Source: Kitasatospora cinereorecta | GTDB lineage: Bacteria > Actinomycetota > Actinomycetes > Streptomycetales > Streptomycetaceae | Assembly (NCBI RefSeq): GCF_024172095.1 | Contig: NZ_JAMZDX010000001.1 | Span: 936,001-1,000,000 of the forward strand | DNA length: 64,000 nt | Reading direction: 5' to 3' | Notes under the pieces: model-generated | What the model saw: the letters and a program-made list of their open reading frames with translations, nothing else | The model's database searches: none | What the model was told of the DNA's origin: nothing | Part shown: piece after piece, positions 27,952-38,183 of the stretch | Numbering within the stretch: position 1 is the first letter of the stretch | How the letters are laid out: the number at the start of each line of letters is the position of its first letter | Made by a program: the position numbers and the translations under genes

Positions 27952-29607
27952 ATGGTCTTCGCCCGCACCTGCTCCGTCGCCCTGCTGGGCGTGGACGGCG
28001 TCGTCGTCGAGGTCCAGGCCGACCTCGAACCCGGCGTCGCCGCCTTCAGCCTCGTCGGCCTCGCCGACAAGGCACTGCTGGAGGCCCGCGATCGCGTCCG
28101 CGCCGCCGTGGTCAACAGCGGTGAGAAGTGGCCGCAACGCAAGCTCACCGTCGGCCTCACCCCGGCCTCGGTGCCCAAGAGCGGAAGTGGCTACGACCTG
28201 GCGGTGGCCTGCGCAGTCCTCGCCGCTGCCGAACGCCTCGACCCAGCGACGATCGCCGGACTGCTGATCATCGGCGAGCTGGGCCTGGACGGCCGCGTCC
28301 GACCGGTCCGTGGAGTGCTGCCCGCAGTGCTCGCGGCAGCCGACGCCGGCTACCGCGAGGTGGTCGTCGCCGAGCAGACGGCGGCCGAGGCCGCGCTCGT
28401 CCCCGGCGTCACGGTCCGAGGCGTGCGCAGCCTCCGACAGCTCATCGCCCTGCTCACCGGAGCGCCGGAGCCCGCCGAGCCGAGTGATCCGACCTCCGGC
28501 GCACCCGATCCGATGGTGGCCGGCCTGCTCCTGCCCGGGCTCGGGATGCGCGACCCGGCCGCCAGCAACGCCGTGGCACCCGATCTCGCTGACGTGGCCG
28601 GCCAGTACGAGGCCCGCTGCGCCCTGGAGATCGCCGCTGCCGGAGGCCACCACCTGTACCTCAAGGGCCCGCCCGGCGCCGGCAAGACCATGCTCGCCGA
28701 GCGGCTCCCCGGCCTGCTGCCGCCGCTCACCCCCGCCGAAGCCCTCGAAGTGACCGCCGTGCACTCGGTGGCCGGTCTCCTCCCGGCGGACCGACCGCTG
28801 ATCGACTCACCGCCCTACTGCGCACCCCACCACTCCACCACCATGCCCGCCATCATCGGCGGCGGCACCGGAATGCCCAGACCGGGAGCGGTCTCCCTCG
28901 CCCACCGCGGCGTGCTCTTCCTCGACGAGGCGCCCGAGTTCCCGGCGAGAGTGCTCGACGCCCTGCGCCAGCCGCTGGAGTCCGCCGAGGTGACCATCGC
29001 CCGCTCAGCCGGCTCGATGCGGCTGCCGGCCCGGTTCCTGCTCTGCCTGGCCGCCAACCCGTGCCCCTGCGGCCGGTACTCGATGAGAGGAGGGGGATGC
29101 GAATGCACCCCGGTCATGGTCAACCGCTACCAGGCACGGCTCTCCGGCCCCCTCCTCGACCGGGTCGACCTCCAGGTCCAGGTCGCGGCCGTCACCAAGA
29201 GCGAGCTGATGGAGCGCGACCGCACCGCCGAGACCACCACCACCGTCGCCGCCCGCGTCCGAGCCGCACGGGAGCGGGCCGCCGCTCGCCTGGCCGGCAC
29301 CCCGTGGCGAACCAACGCCGAGGTCCCCGGGCATGAATTGCGCACCCGCTGGTGCCTCGCCCCGGGTTCCCTGACCGACGCCGAGCGGGACCTCGAACGC
29401 GGCCTGCTCACCGCCCGCGGCCTCGACCGCGTCCTCCGCATCGCCTGGACGGTCGCCGACCTCGCCGGGCGCGATCACCCCGACCGCTCCGCCGTCCGGA
29501 CCGCCCTCGCCCTGCGCACCGGCGTCCAGCGCGGCGGCGTGCCCCTGACCGACCGCAGACCGGCCGCGTACGCCGACCCGGACGGCGACTACGGCACCGA
29601 AATCTGA
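27952..29607 (+). CDS. yifB: YifB/ComM-like AAA+ ATPase (Mg-chelatase-like)
   Basis: A protein of 551 aa. The N-terminal ChlI-like Lon-type domain (MVFARTCSVALLGVDGVVVEV, FSLVGLADKALLEARDRV) is followed by AAA+ Walker A GPPGAGKTMLAERLPG (about residue 240), Walker B LFLDEAPEF, and a C-terminal Mg-chelatase domain. Four cysteines (CLAANPCPCGRY, GGGCECTP) form the conserved zinc-like site. ComM homologues are branch-migration helicases used in natural transformation. In streptomycetes the role is unproven. It lies between yraN and dprA. Confidence 0.95.
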   Translation: MVFARTCSVALLGVDGVVVEVQADLEPGVAAFSLVGLADKALLEARDRVRAAVVNSGEKWPQRKLTVGLTPASVPKSGSGYDLAVACAVLAAAERLDPATIAGLLIIGELGLDGRVRPVRGVLPAVLAAADAGYREVVVAEQTAAEAALVPGVTVRGVRSLRQLIALLTGAPEPAEPSDPTSGAPDPMVAGLLLPGLGMRDPAASNAVAPDLADVAGQYEARCALEIAAAGGHHLYLKGPPGAGKTMLAERLPGLLPPLTPAEALEVTAVHSVAGLLPADRPLIDSPPYCAPHHSTTMPAIIGGGTGMPRPGAVSLAHRGVLFLDEAPEFPARVLDALRQPLESAEVTIARSAGSMRLPARFLLCLAANPCPCGRYSMRGGGCECTPVMVNRYQARLSGPLLDRVDLQVQVAAVTKSELMERDRTAETTTTVAARVRAARERAAARLAGTPWRTNAEVPGHELRTRWCLAPGSLTDAERDLERGLLTARGLDRVLRIAWTVADLAGRDHPDRSAVRTALALRTGVQRGGVPLTDRRPAAYADPDGDYGTEI

Positions 29608-29643
29608 CCACCTGCTCTCGTACCGGCTCCCCCAGGAGATGCC

Positions 29644-31275
29644 ATGGACCTCACCGAAACCGTCACCGGCCCGTGCAGCCTCACGGCAGACGACTGCGGT
29701 GCGCAACCCCGGCCGACGGCCGACCCGGCTACGTGGCGCAGTCGGACTGCGAAGCGGGACCGCTCGGGGCACAGTCCGCCGTGCAATGGCGTAACGGCGG
29801 AGGAAGCCCTGCGGAACCGGTGTGCGCCCGAGGCGGCCGGGGTCACCGGGTCCGCGGACGCGTCCGCACCCAATGCTCCGGCGCCGCCCGGGCCGTCGGA
29901 CCCGGAAGCGACTGTCGAGCCGGCCGTTTCTGGGGACGGCGGCGGACTCATCCGGGCGGACGGGCAGGGCGGTCAGCGGAGCAGCTCCAGCACTGCGCCG
30001 AAGGGCCGCAGCGCCCATGGCACCGACGCTCCGCGCACCACCACGCGGTCACGGGAACCCGCCCTGCCCTGCCCGGACGAAGGCGGCAGCCCGCTCTCCA
30101 ACCCGGGGCCGCCGCGCCGGCCGCCGCGCCCACAGGCGCCGGAGCCGGAACGTTGGGCGAGGGCCGCGCTCACCCGGTTGACCGAACCCGGCGACGCCGC
30201 TGTCGGACGCACCATTGGAAGGCTGGGCGCGGTCGCCCTGGTGGATGCGATCCGGGCAGGCGCCCCGCCCAGTCTGCTGGAGCTGAGCGCCGGGCGGCTC
30301 GATGCCTACCGGGCGAGGCTGCGCGACATCGACCCGCTCGCGGATCTTGAACGCGCACGAACGCGCGGCGGCCGATTCATCATTCCGGGCGATCCCGAGT
30401 GGCCGTCCCAGCTGGACGACCTCGGCGACGGCCGACCGGTGGGCCTGTGGATCCGCGGATCCGGATCGCTACGGATGCTCGCCCTGCGTTCGGTCTCCGT
30501 CGTCGGGTCGAGGGCCTGCACACCGTACGGACGGTACGTGGCCGGCCAACTGTGCTCGCAGCTCGCCGAACGGGGCTGGGTGATCGTCTCCGGCGCCGCG
30601 TACGGGATCGACGCAGCGGCTCACCAGGGAGCCCTTGCGGTCGGTGGGATCACGGTGGCCGTGCTGGCCTGCGGTGTGGACGTCGCCTACCCGCCCGGCA
30701 ACGCCGAACTGATCGAGCGCATTGCCGCCCAGGGACTCCTGGTCAGCGAGCTGCCGCTCTCCACCCACCCCAACCGCTTCCGGTTCGTGCTGCGCAACCG
30801 GGTGATCGCCGCGCTCACCCGCGGCACGGTCGTGGTCGAGGCGGCCCTGCGCAGTGGGGCCCTCAGTACGGCCCGCAGAGCACGGGACCTGAATCGCCAC
30901 ACCATGGGTGTGGCCGGCCCGGTCACCTCGGACCTCTCCGCCGGTGTGCACGCGCTGATCCGCAGCGGCGCCGCCACGCTGGTCACGGACGGCGCGGAGA
31001 TCGGTGAGCTGATCGGTTCGATCGGGGAGGACCTGGCCCCGCGCCGCTCCGGGCCGGTCCTCCCGAGGGATCTCTTGGAGCCCCCGGTTGCCCGAGTGTT
31101 GGAGGCGGTGCCGGCTACAGCGGAGGGCGCGCCGCCGGAGCGCCTTGCCCGACAGGCCGGGCTGTCGGTGGACGACACGTTGAAGCGCCTCTACGAGCTG
31201 GGCTCTCTCGGTTACGTCGAGAGGTACGGTGCGCACTGGCGGCTCGTCAGGCGACGACGCCCGGCAGGGCCGTAG
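29644..31275 (+). CDS. dprA: DNA-processing protein DprA (Smf) with long N-terminal extension
   Basis: A protein of 543 aa; most DprA are 300-400 aa. The conserved region begins near residue 170 (RWARAALTRLTEPGD) with a SAM-like domain. The Rossmann-fold core follows, with SVVGSRACTPYGRYVA, WVIVSGAAYGIDAAAHQGAL, VLACGVDVAYPPGNAELI and ALRSGALSTARRA. A C-terminal winged helix follows (VDDTLKRLYELGSLGYVE). The first 165 residues are Pro/Arg/Gly-rich and look disordered, yet ATG 29644 has AGGAG upstream and no other good site exists downstream. DprA loads RecA on single-stranded DNA. Confidence 0.92.
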   Translation: MDLTETVTGPCSLTADDCGAQPRPTADPATWRSRTAKRDRSGHSPPCNGVTAEEALRNRCAPEAAGVTGSADASAPNAPAPPGPSDPEATVEPAVSGDGGGLIRADGQGGQRSSSSTAPKGRSAHGTDAPRTTTRSREPALPCPDEGGSPLSNPGPPRRPPRPQAPEPERWARAALTRLTEPGDAAVGRTIGRLGAVALVDAIRAGAPPSLLELSAGRLDAYRARLRDIDPLADLERARTRGGRFIIPGDPEWPSQLDDLGDGRPVGLWIRGSGSLRMLALRSVSVVGSRACTPYGRYVAGQLCSQLAERGWVIVSGAAYGIDAAAHQGALAVGGITVAVLACGVDVAYPPGNAELIERIAAQGLLVSELPLSTHPNRFRFVLRNRVIAALTRGTVVVEAALRSGALSTARRARDLNRHTMGVAGPVTSDLSAGVHALIRSGAATLVTDGAEIGELIGSIGEDLAPRRSGPVLPRDLLEPPVARVLEAVPATAEGAPPERLARQAGLSVDDTLKRLYELGSLGYVERYGAHWRLVRRRRPAGP

Positions 31276-31510
31276 TCGCCCATGTCCGCTCATCTGCCGG
31301 GTGGCGAGCCTCCGCGGAGGCACTGGAGGCCGCCCTCGCACGACACGGGAGGCGCGCGCCGACGCTCTCGCGCCGCCCCGCACCGGCGTGTCCTGCCCGA
31401 CGCGCCGTGACTCTGCGCTGATGCCACCGGATCGAGGGACGACCGAGTGGCGGTAGCGCTGTGCACCCACTTGGTCACGCTACGCTCGCTTATGGCTTCC
31501 CTATCAGCAC

Positions 31511-33172
31511 ATGACTCGGCAGAACGGCGCAGACCAACGCATGCCCACACACATTCCCGGACACAGGGTGACCGGTGACGCCCGGTCCTCGGAGGGAACG
31601 GGGGCCGAGACCCGCCCCGCCGCGGAGCTCCAGTCGAAAGGGCCGGGGCGCAGGGGGCTGGCCCGTCAAGTCACCCGTCCACCTACGGCCGGTCCACCCG
31701 CGGCCGGTCCGCCCTCTTCCGTCGGCCAGCCGTCCACGCTCAGCCCGCCGCCGGCCGTCGGCCACCGCCAAGCCAATCAGGCGCCGGCTGCGAGAGTGCT
31801 CGCGGACCAGCCCGCAGGCCGGTCGTCCAGGGGTAAGCCGCCTCAGGCGCGTGGCGACGGGAACGTCCGGCAGGAGGCGGATCGGCAGTCCGGCGTGGCC
31901 GAAAGTGCGGCCGTCCTGCCCGAGACGAGCGAGCCCGCCACCGACTCGGACGGATCCCGGGCGGACCAGCCCGAGGAGCGGCCCGAGGAGCGGACCGAGG
32001 AGAGGTGCATGGTGAGGGTCGAGGCGGATCCCGCCCTGCTCACCCGCGCCCCTGATCTGCCGACGGCGAAGGATACGGCGACTGAGTCGGAGCGACCCGA
32101 GCCGTCGGCAGACCGGTCGAGCCGGGCTGACGGCGCAGGGGGCCCATCGGTGATGGGATCCGGTTTGCGCGGTGCCGCCGAGCCCGGCTCCGGGCCCGCC
32201 CGCCCACTCGCGGCCCGCCCGCCCGCCGCCAGGCCGGCCGCACCAGCCTCACCGACTGCACCGACCCCAACGGCCCCCAGAACCACCGCGCCGGCCGCAA
32301 GGTCGGCCGCATCCATCCCGGCGTCAGCCCCACCAGCGATCGCACCTGCCACCAGTCCAGCAGTCGCAGCAACGGCCGCACCACCCCCCGCCCGGGCCGC
32401 AGCGAACCCGGACCGGACCGCCCTGGAGAAGCTCTGGCGCTCCTACAAGGAGACCGGTGACCAGCGGCTGCGCGAGCAGCTGATCCTGCACTACTCGCCG
32501 CTGGTGAAGTACGTGGCGGGCCGGGTCAGCGTCGGCCTGCCGGCCAATGTCGAGCAGGCGGACTTCGTGTCGTCGGGCGTGTTCGGGCTGATCGACGCGA
32601 TCGAGAAGTTCGACGTCGACCGCGCGATCAAGTTCGAGACGTACGCGATCAGCCGCATTCGCGGCGCGATCATCGACGAGCTGCGCGCCCTGGACTGGAT
32701 CCCGCGGTCGGTACGGCAGAAGGCCAAGGCGGTCGAGCGGACGTACGCGACCCTGGAGGCTCGGTTGCGGCGGACGCCGCACGAGCCCGAGGTGGCGGCG
32801 GAGATGGGGATCACGCTGGAGGAACTCCACGCGATCTTCAGCCAGCTGTCCCTCGCCAACGTGGTCGCCCTCGACGAGCTGTTGCACTCGGCCGGTGACG
32901 GCGGTGACCGGCTCACGCTGATGGAGACGCTGGAAGACAGCGGGGCCGACAACCCGGTCGAGATCGCGGAGGACCGCGAGCTGCGCAGGCTGCTCGCGAG
33001 CGCGGTCAACACGCTTCCCGAACGGGAGAAGACGGTGGTGACGCTTTACTACTACGAAGGGTTGACGCTGGCGGAGATCGGACAGGTCCTCGGTGTCACC
33101 GAGAGCCGGGTCAGTCAGATCCACACCAAGTCGGTGCTCCAGCTACGCGCCAAGCTTTCCGACATGCGCTGA
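31511..33172 (+). CDS. whiG: RNA polymerase sigma factor WhiG with very long N-terminal extension
   Basis: The last 250 residues are near-canonical WhiG (FliA-type sigma): [55 protein letters not shown] (region 2), then region 4 [20 protein letters not shown] ending [19 protein letters not shown]. WhiG starts sporulation of aerial hyphae. The start is uncertain. ATG 31511 or 31541 (MPTHIPGH, resembling the known WhiG N-terminus) would add about 250 disordered Pro/Ala-rich residues. ATG 32009 has the best ribosome binding site (GAGGAGAGG). The 3' end overlaps the convergent gene at 33115. Confidence 0.93.
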   Translation: MTRQNGADQRMPTHIPGHRVTGDARSSEGTGAETRPAAELQSKGPGRRGLARQVTRPPTAGPPAAGPPSSVGQPSTLSPPPAVGHRQANQAPAARVLADQPAGRSSRGKPPQARGDGNVRQEADRQSGVAESAAVLPETSEPATDSDGSRADQPEERPEERTEERCMVRVEADPALLTRAPDLPTAKDTATESERPEPSADRSSRADGAGGPSVMGSGLRGAAEPGSGPARPLAARPPAARPAAPASPTAPTPTAPRTTAPAARSAASIPASAPPAIAPATSPAVAATAAPPPARAAANPDRTALEKLWRSYKETGDQRLREQLILHYSPLVKYVAGRVSVGLPANVEQADFVSSGVFGLIDAIEKFDVDRAIKFETYAISRIRGAIIDELRALDWIPRSVRQKAKAVERTYATLEARLRRTPHEPEVAAEMGITLEELHAIFSQLSLANVVALDELLHSAGDGGDRLTLMETLEDSGADNPVEIAEDRELRRLLASAVNTLPEREKTVVTLYYYEGLTLAEIGQVLGVTESRVSQIHTKSVLQLRAKLSDMR

Positions 33173-34020
33173 GCCGGTCGACCGCTCAGCCGATCGACCG
33201 AAGCTCTGCCGGGCAGTCGAGCCGCCACAGTGCCTTCTCGCCACGGCCGACGCCGCCAGGAGGACGGCTGCGGGCCGCCGCCAGGGGGCTCGCCCGGCCG
33301 TAGTGGTGAGGCGTCGAGCGGGAGGAGCCGGGCGCGTCCGGATCCGAGCAGCGCGAGCGGGTCGAGGTAGCGGCTGCCGCGCAGCAGGCCCCAGTGCAGG
33401 CAGCCGCTGGCGCAGTGGCCCGTACCGGCGCCCACCTCGCCGATGATCTCGCCTGCGGACACCTCGGTGCCCACAGGAAGGCTTCCGGCGACGGGGAGGT
33501 AGGTGGTCCGCAGGGGCGGGTCGCCGGAGCCCGGGTGGGTGACGCTGACCACGGGGCGGCCCGCGACCATCCCGGAGAACGACACCACCCCGGGTGCGGC
33601 CGCCCGCACCGGCACGCCGGGGGAGGCGGCGAGGTCCACCCCCCGATGCCCGGGTGCCCACCGGGCTGCCGGGGCGTCGAAGCGCCGCAGAAGCCCGTCG
33701 CGGCCGCCGACCGGCCATGCCCGCCCGCCGACCGGCGACGCCCGCCGGCCGACCGTCCACGCCCGGCCCGCCCCGACGCCGACGCCGACGTCGACCTCGA
33801 CGCCGGCGTCGGCGTCGGCGTAGGTGCCGGCCTCGCGCCCGACCGGCACAGCGCGCGCGGCCGCCGTCGGCAGACCGACGTCCGCGGCCGCCGCGAGCAG
33901 GAGGACAACCAGCAGCAGCACCGATGCCCGCCGGTCCCGCATCGGCGGCGGCACCGACGTGAGCGCACGGCGCTTCGCGGAACCCGACACCCGCACCGAA
34001 GCAACAGCAGCAGTAGTCAT
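33115..34020 (-). CDS. Secreted M23/LytM-like peptidase-fold protein (probably degenerate)
   Basis: A protein of 301 aa starting [21 protein letters not shown] signal-anchor or signal peptide ([18 protein letters not shown]) lies at about residues 33-50. The LytM domain runs from about residue 118: [20 protein letters not shown] (first metal ligands H and D), [14 protein letters not shown] and CLHWGLLRG. The usual H-x-H motif has Cys at its first position, so zinc binding may be lost. A low-complexity stretch (about residues 65-108) comes from tandem DNA repeats at about 33695-33825. It overlaps the whiG 3' end by 58 nt, convergently. Confidence 0.8.
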   Translation of the reverse strand: MTTAAVASVRVSGSAKRRALTSVPPPMRDRRASVLLLVVLLLAAAADVGLPTAAARAVPVGREAGTYADADAGVEVDVGVGVGAGRAWTVGRRASPVGGRAWPVGGRDGLLRRFDAPAARWAPGHRGVDLAASPGVPVRAAAPGVVSFSGMVAGRPVVSVTHPGSGDPPLRTTYLPVAGSLPVGTEVSAGEIIGEVGAGTGHCASGCLHWGLLRGSRYLDPLALLGSGRARLLPLDASPLRPGEPPGGGPQPSSWRRRPWREGTVAARLPGRASVDRLSGRPAQRMSESLARSWSTDLVWI

Positions 34021-34071
34021 GCCCCGAGGGTCCCCGTACCCCGCCCCCCGGCCCACCCCACTTCCCACCCC

Positions 34072-34097
34072 TGTGGACAACCGGCCCCTGTGGACAA
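34072..34097 (-). promoter_or_regulatory. Second pair of DnaA boxes
   Basis: On the minus strand two copies of TTGTCCACA occupy 34089-34097 and 34072-34080, again 17 bp apart. They sit 52 nt before the start of the leftward M23-like gene and about 400 nt before rpsB, between divergent genes. Confidence 0.75.
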
Positions 34098-34172
34098 CGT
34101 CCGTCCTCCGTAGGGGTGAACGCCGGACGACAGGAGGGGCTCCCGACCGTTGATGAGGCTGCCGGGACCGGC

Positions 34173-34504
34173 TGAAGTCGCTCGCCGCTCGACCCTTCCC
34201 GTACACTTCACACGCGACCCGGTCTGCCGGGTCGACTTCGCACGCCCTGCCACCGGTGGTGCTGCCGTCCCGTGAGGGGTCGGTCGGTGTCCGCCCGGTG
34301 CGAGTGCCACTCGGTTCGCCGAGCCTGTGGGAGCTGTACAGCGTCACCAGCCGTACGGCCGCCGCAGGCGGAGCGGGTCGGCACGTCGGGGCGTCAGGCG
34401 TGGCGGCCACCTGGCCACCGCGGACCAAACCGAGATCCCCGACACCCCGCGGCCCCCGAGAGGGGCCCTGCGGCGCGTCGGGCAGTACACGAGGAGCACG
34501 GCAC
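34173..34504 (+). promoter_or_regulatory. Likely rpsB promoter and long leader
   Basis: TACACT at 34202-34207 is a good Streptomyces -10. A matching -35 is not clear (TGAAGT at 34173 is too far upstream at 23 nt). The roughly 290-nt leader to the rpsB start has several G/C-rich inverted repeats (for example around 34425-34475) and no supported ORF, and may fold as an autoregulatory S2-binding leader. That last point is inference. Confidence 0.35.
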
Positions 34505-35380
34505 ATGGCCGTCGTCACGATGCGGGAGCTGCTGGAGAGCGGCGTCCACTTCGGTCACCAGACCCGTCGTTGGAACCCGAAGATGAAGCGCTTCATCTTC
34601 ACGGAGCGCAACGGCATCTACATCATCGACCTCCTGCAGTCGCTGAACTACATCGACCGCGCCTTCGAGTTCGTCAAGGAGACCGTTGCCCACGGTGGCA
34701 GCATCCTCTTCGTCGGCACCAAGAAGCAGGCCCAGGAGGCCATCGCCGAGCAGGCTGCGCGCGTGGGCATGCCCTACGTCAACCAGCGCTGGCTCGGCGG
34801 CATGCTGACCAACTTCTCGACCGTCTACAAGCGTCTGCAGCGCCTCAAGGAGCTCAGCGAGATCGACTTCACGGATGTGGCCGGTTCCGGCCTCACCAAG
34901 AAGGAGCTCCTGGTCCTCCAGCGCGAGTACGACAAGCTGGAGAAGACCCTCGGCGGTATCCGTGACATGCAGCGCGTTCCGAGCGCCGTGTGGATCGTGG
35001 ACACCAAGAAGGAGCACATCGCGGTCGGCGAGGCCCGGAAGCTCAACATCCCGGTCGTCGCCATCCTCGACACCAACTGTGACCCGGACGAGGTCGACTA
35101 CAAGATCCCGGGCAACGACGACGCGATCCGCTCCGTCACCCTGCTGACCCGTGTGATCGCGGACGCGGTCGCCGAGGGTCTGAAGTCCCGTGCCGGCGTT
35201 GCCAAGGGCGACGTCAAGGCCGAGCCGGGTGCCGACCAGCCGCTGGCCGCCTGGGAGAAGGACATCATCGAGGGCGCCAAGGCCGACGAGGCCCCCGCCG
35301 CCGAGGCTCCGGCCGCTGAGGCCCCGGCTGCCGAGGCCCCGGCCGCTGAGGCTCCGGCCGCTGAGGCCGAGCAGGCCTGA
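34505..35380 (+). CDS. rpsB: Ribosomal protein S2 (uS2)
   Basis: A protein of 291 aa. Canonical S2 sequence: [51 protein letters not shown], and [19 protein letters not shown]. The C-terminus carries five or more EAPAA repeats after the conserved core. ATG 34505 follows GAGGAGCACGGCAC. It is the first gene of the rpsB-tsf-pyrH-frr cluster; an attenuator-like hairpin separates it from tsf. Confidence 0.98.
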   Translation: MAVVTMRELLESGVHFGHQTRRWNPKMKRFIFTERNGIYIIDLLQSLNYIDRAFEFVKETVAHGGSILFVGTKKQAQEAIAEQAARVGMPYVNQRWLGGMLTNFSTVYKRLQRLKELSEIDFTDVAGSGLTKKELLVLQREYDKLEKTLGGIRDMQRVPSAVWIVDTKKEHIAVGEARKLNIPVVAILDTNCDPDEVDYKIPGNDDAIRSVTLLTRVIADAVAEGLKSRAGVAKGDVKAEPGADQPLAAWEKDIIEGAKADEAPAAEAPAAEAPAAEAPAAEAPAAEAEQA

Positions 35381-35393
35381 CGCACCACAGGGT

Positions 35394-35432
35394 GAGGGGC
35401 ACCGGCCGGTACGAAGCCGGTGGGTGCCCCTC
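35394..35432 (+). terminator. Attenuator-type hairpin between rpsB and tsf
   Basis: GAGGGGCACC (35394-35403) pairs with GGTGCCCCTC (35423-35432); an inner CCGG/CCGG pairing extends the stem around TACGAA. A CTCTCCCG tract follows. It likely allows partial read-through, since S2 is needed in greater amounts than EF-Ts. Confidence 0.75.
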
Positions 35433-35510
35433 TCTCCCGTGCCGGGGCTGAACCACGAGCTCCGGCACCTCCCCACGCAGACACGCGAGACGTGAGAAGA
35501 GATCACAACC

Positions 35511-36350
35511 ATGGCGAACTTCACCGCCGCGGACGTCAAGAAGCTCCGTGAGCTCACCGGCGCCGGCATGATGGACTGCAAGAAGGCCCTGGACGAGGCC
35601 GAGGGCGACGTCCAGAAGGCCGTCGAGCTCCTGCGCATCAAGGGCCAGAAGGGCGTTGCCAAGCGCGAGGGCCGTGACGCCTCCAACGGCGCCGTCGCCT
35701 CCCTGATCGGCGAGGGTGCCAAGTCCGGCGTCCTGGTCGAGCTGAACTGCGAGACCGACTTCGTCGCCAAGGGTGGCAAGTTCGTCGAGGTCGCCAACGC
35801 GATCGCCGCGCACGTCGCCGCCACCTCCCCGGCCGACCTCGAGGCCGCCCTGGCGTCCGAGATCAGCGCCGGCCAGACCGTCCAGCAGTTCGTGGACGAG
35901 GCCAACGCGACCCTGGGCGAGAAGATCGTCTTCCGTCGCTTCGCGCAGTTCGACAACGACGGCTTCGTCGGCGTCTACATGCACAAGTCGGACCCGGACC
36001 TCCCGCCGACCATCGGTGTCCTCGTCGAGCTCGACCAGGAGAACGCCGAGGTCGCCAAGGACGTCGCGCAGCACATCGCCGCCTTCGCGCCGAAGTACCT
36101 CTCCCGTGAGGAGATCCCGGCCGAGGACCTGGAGAACGAGCGCCGCGTCGCCGAGGCCACCGCTCGCGAGGAGGGCAAGCCCGAGGCTGCCCTGCCGAAG
36201 ATCGTCGAGGGTCGCGTCACCGGCTTCGTCAAGGAGAACGCCGTCCTCGAGCAGGCCTTCGCGAAGGACAACAAGAAGACCGTCGCCAAGGTCCTCGACG
36301 AGGCCGGCGTCACCCTCAAGCGCTTCGTCCGCTTCCGCGTCGGCGCCTGA
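35511..36350 (+). CDS. tsf: Translation elongation factor Ts
   Basis: A protein of 279 aa. The N-terminal UBA-like helix (FTAADVKKLRELTGAGMMDC) is followed by the TDFVAKGGKFVEVAN motif (ETDFVAK) that displaces nucleotide from EF-Tu, and by repeated core subdomains ending VTLKRFVRFRVG. It recycles EF-Tu by GDP release. It follows rpsB by about 130 nt. Confidence 0.98.
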   Translation: MANFTAADVKKLRELTGAGMMDCKKALDEAEGDVQKAVELLRIKGQKGVAKREGRDASNGAVASLIGEGAKSGVLVELNCETDFVAKGGKFVEVANAIAAHVAATSPADLEAALASEISAGQTVQQFVDEANATLGEKIVFRRFAQFDNDGFVGVYMHKSDPDLPPTIGVLVELDQENAEVAKDVAQHIAAFAPKYLSREEIPAEDLENERRVAEATAREEGKPEAALPKIVEGRVTGFVKENAVLEQAFAKDNKKTVAKVLDEAGVTLKRFVRFRVGA

Positions 36351-36613
36351 GTCCGTTCCCTCACGCTTCCGGCCTAAGGTAGGAAGCGCCCGCCCGTAAC
36401 GGCGGGAGGAACAACGCCGACCGGGCCCTCCAGCACCCCCGGAGGGCGGCGTCGGCACCAAGAACGACGAGGAGGCCATTGCCGTGCAGGAGACCGTACC
36501 GGTTCCCGCGGCAGTGGCCTCCTCTCGCGTACACACAGCTCCGGGCCCGCACGCCCGGCCCTGTGCGCAGTAGTTGCAGCACTGCCGAGCAGCAGGCGGA
36601 GAAGGAGAAGTCC

Positions 36614-37369
36614 ATGCAGGAGACGCAGGAGACCGTGCAGGACGGCACCCGCCGTCGGGTTCTGCTCAAGCTGTCCGGCGAGGCGTTCGCCGGTGGCGGC
36701 GGCCTCGGCGTCGACCCGGACGTCGTCCACGCCATCGCGCGTGAGATCGCCACCGTGGTCCGCGCCGGCACCGAGGTCGCGGTCGTGATCGGCGGCGGCA
36801 ACTTCTTCCGCGGCGCGGAGCTGCAGGTCCGCGGCATGGACCGGGCCCGCTCCGACTACATGGGCATGCTGGGCACGGTGATGAACTGCCTGGCGCTCCA
36901 GGACTTCCTGATGAAGGAGGGCGTGGAGACCCGCGTGCAGACCGCGATCACCATGGGCCAGGTCGCCGAGCCGTACCTGCCGCTGCGGGCCATCCGCCAC
37001 CTGGAGAAGGGGCGCGTGGTGATCTTCGGTGCCGGTATGGGCATGCCGTACTTCTCCACCGACACCACCGCCGTCCAGCGCGCCCTGGAGATCCACGCCG
37101 AGGTGCTGCTGATGGGCAAGAACGGCGTGGACGGCGTCTACGACGCGGACCCGCGGACCAACACGGCGGCGGTCAAGTTCGACGCGCTGGACTACACCGA
37201 GGTGATCTCCCGCGACCTCAAGGTGGCGGACCTGACCGCGATCACGCTGTGCAAGGACAACGGCCTGCCGATCCTGGTCTTCGAGCTGCTCGCCGAGGGC
37301 AATATCGCCCGCGCGGTGAAGGGTGAGAAGATCGGCACACTCATCAGCGAGGATTCCGCCCGGGCCTGA
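36614..37369 (+). CDS. pyrH: UMP kinase
   Basis: A protein of 251 aa from ATG 36614 (GAAGGAG upstream). Amino-acid-kinase fold motifs: [46 protein letters not shown] and [15 protein letters not shown]. It phosphorylates UMP to UDP and is a hexamer regulated by GTP and UTP in most bacteria. The 263-nt gap after tsf (36351-36613) holds a 7-bp GCCCTCC/GGAGGGC hairpin (36425-36447) and probably a pyrH promoter; no ORF in it is convincing. Confidence 0.98.
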   Translation: MQETQETVQDGTRRRVLLKLSGEAFAGGGGLGVDPDVVHAIAREIATVVRAGTEVAVVIGGGNFFRGAELQVRGMDRARSDYMGMLGTVMNCLALQDFLMKEGVETRVQTAITMGQVAEPYLPLRAIRHLEKGRVVIFGAGMGMPYFSTDTTAVQRALEIHAEVLLMGKNGVDGVYDADPRTNTAAVKFDALDYTEVISRDLKVADLTAITLCKDNGLPILVFELLAEGNIARAVKGEKIGTLISEDSARA

Positions 37370-37448
37370 CGGCCGGGGGCCAGCCAGCAACAGCCGTCCG
37401 GGCCACCGGTACGGGACAACAGCAGATGATCCGGACAGGGAGCACACA

Positions 37449-38006
37449 GTGATCGATGAGACCCTCCTCGAGGCCGAGGAGAAGATGGAGAAGGCCGTCG
37501 CCGTCGCCAAGGACGACTTCGCCGCCATCCGTACCGGCCGCGCGCACCCGGCCATGTTCGCCAAGATCGTCGCGGACTACTACGGCGCGCTGACGCCGAT
37601 CAACCAGCTGGCCTCCTTCTCCGTGCCGGAGCCGAGGATGGCCCTGGTCACCCCGTTCGACAAGTCGGCGCTGAAGAACATCGAGACCGCGATCCGCGAC
37701 TCGGACCTCGGCGTCAACCCGTCCAACGACGGCTCGGTCATCCGGGTGGTGCTCCCGCAGCTCACCGAGGAGCGGCGCCGCGAGTACATCAAGCAGGCCC
37801 GCGGCAAGGGCGAGGACGCCAAGGTCTCCATCCGTTCCGTGCGCCGCAAGGCCAAGGACGCCATCGACAAGCTGGTGAAGGACAAGGAGGTCGGCGAGGA
37901 CGACGGCCGCCGCGCCGAGAAGGAGCTCGACGACCTCACGGCCAAGTACGTGGCCATGATCGACGAGCTGCTGAAGCACAAGGAGGCCGAGCTCCTCGAG
38001 GTCTGA
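37449..38006 (+). CDS. frr: Ribosome recycling factor
   Basis: A protein of 185 aa, the exact family length. It starts at GTG 37449 ([20 protein letters not shown]). Typical motifs are [29 protein letters not shown] and [12 protein letters not shown]. With EF-G it splits post-termination ribosomes. It is encoded 79 nt after pyrH. Confidence 0.98.
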   Translation: MIDETLLEAEEKMEKAVAVAKDDFAAIRTGRAHPAMFAKIVADYYGALTPINQLASFSVPEPRMALVTPFDKSALKNIETAIRDSDLGVNPSNDGSVIRVVLPQLTEERRREYIKQARGKGEDAKVSIRSVRRKAKDAIDKLVKDKEVGEDDGRRAEKELDDLTAKYVAMIDELLKHKEAELLEV

Positions 38007-38183
38007 CCCCGAGCTGCTCGACGAGGTCCGACCCGCGACCTCACGCCCGCCCCGGACGGCGCCGACCGGTCCGGGGCGGCGGCCCGGCCCGGGCCGACCC
38101 AAACGGGTCACGCGCGGCGGCCCCCGGCATAGCCGAGGGGCGACGCGGCACAGACTCTGATCATGCCTGTCCAGGAGAGCCCC

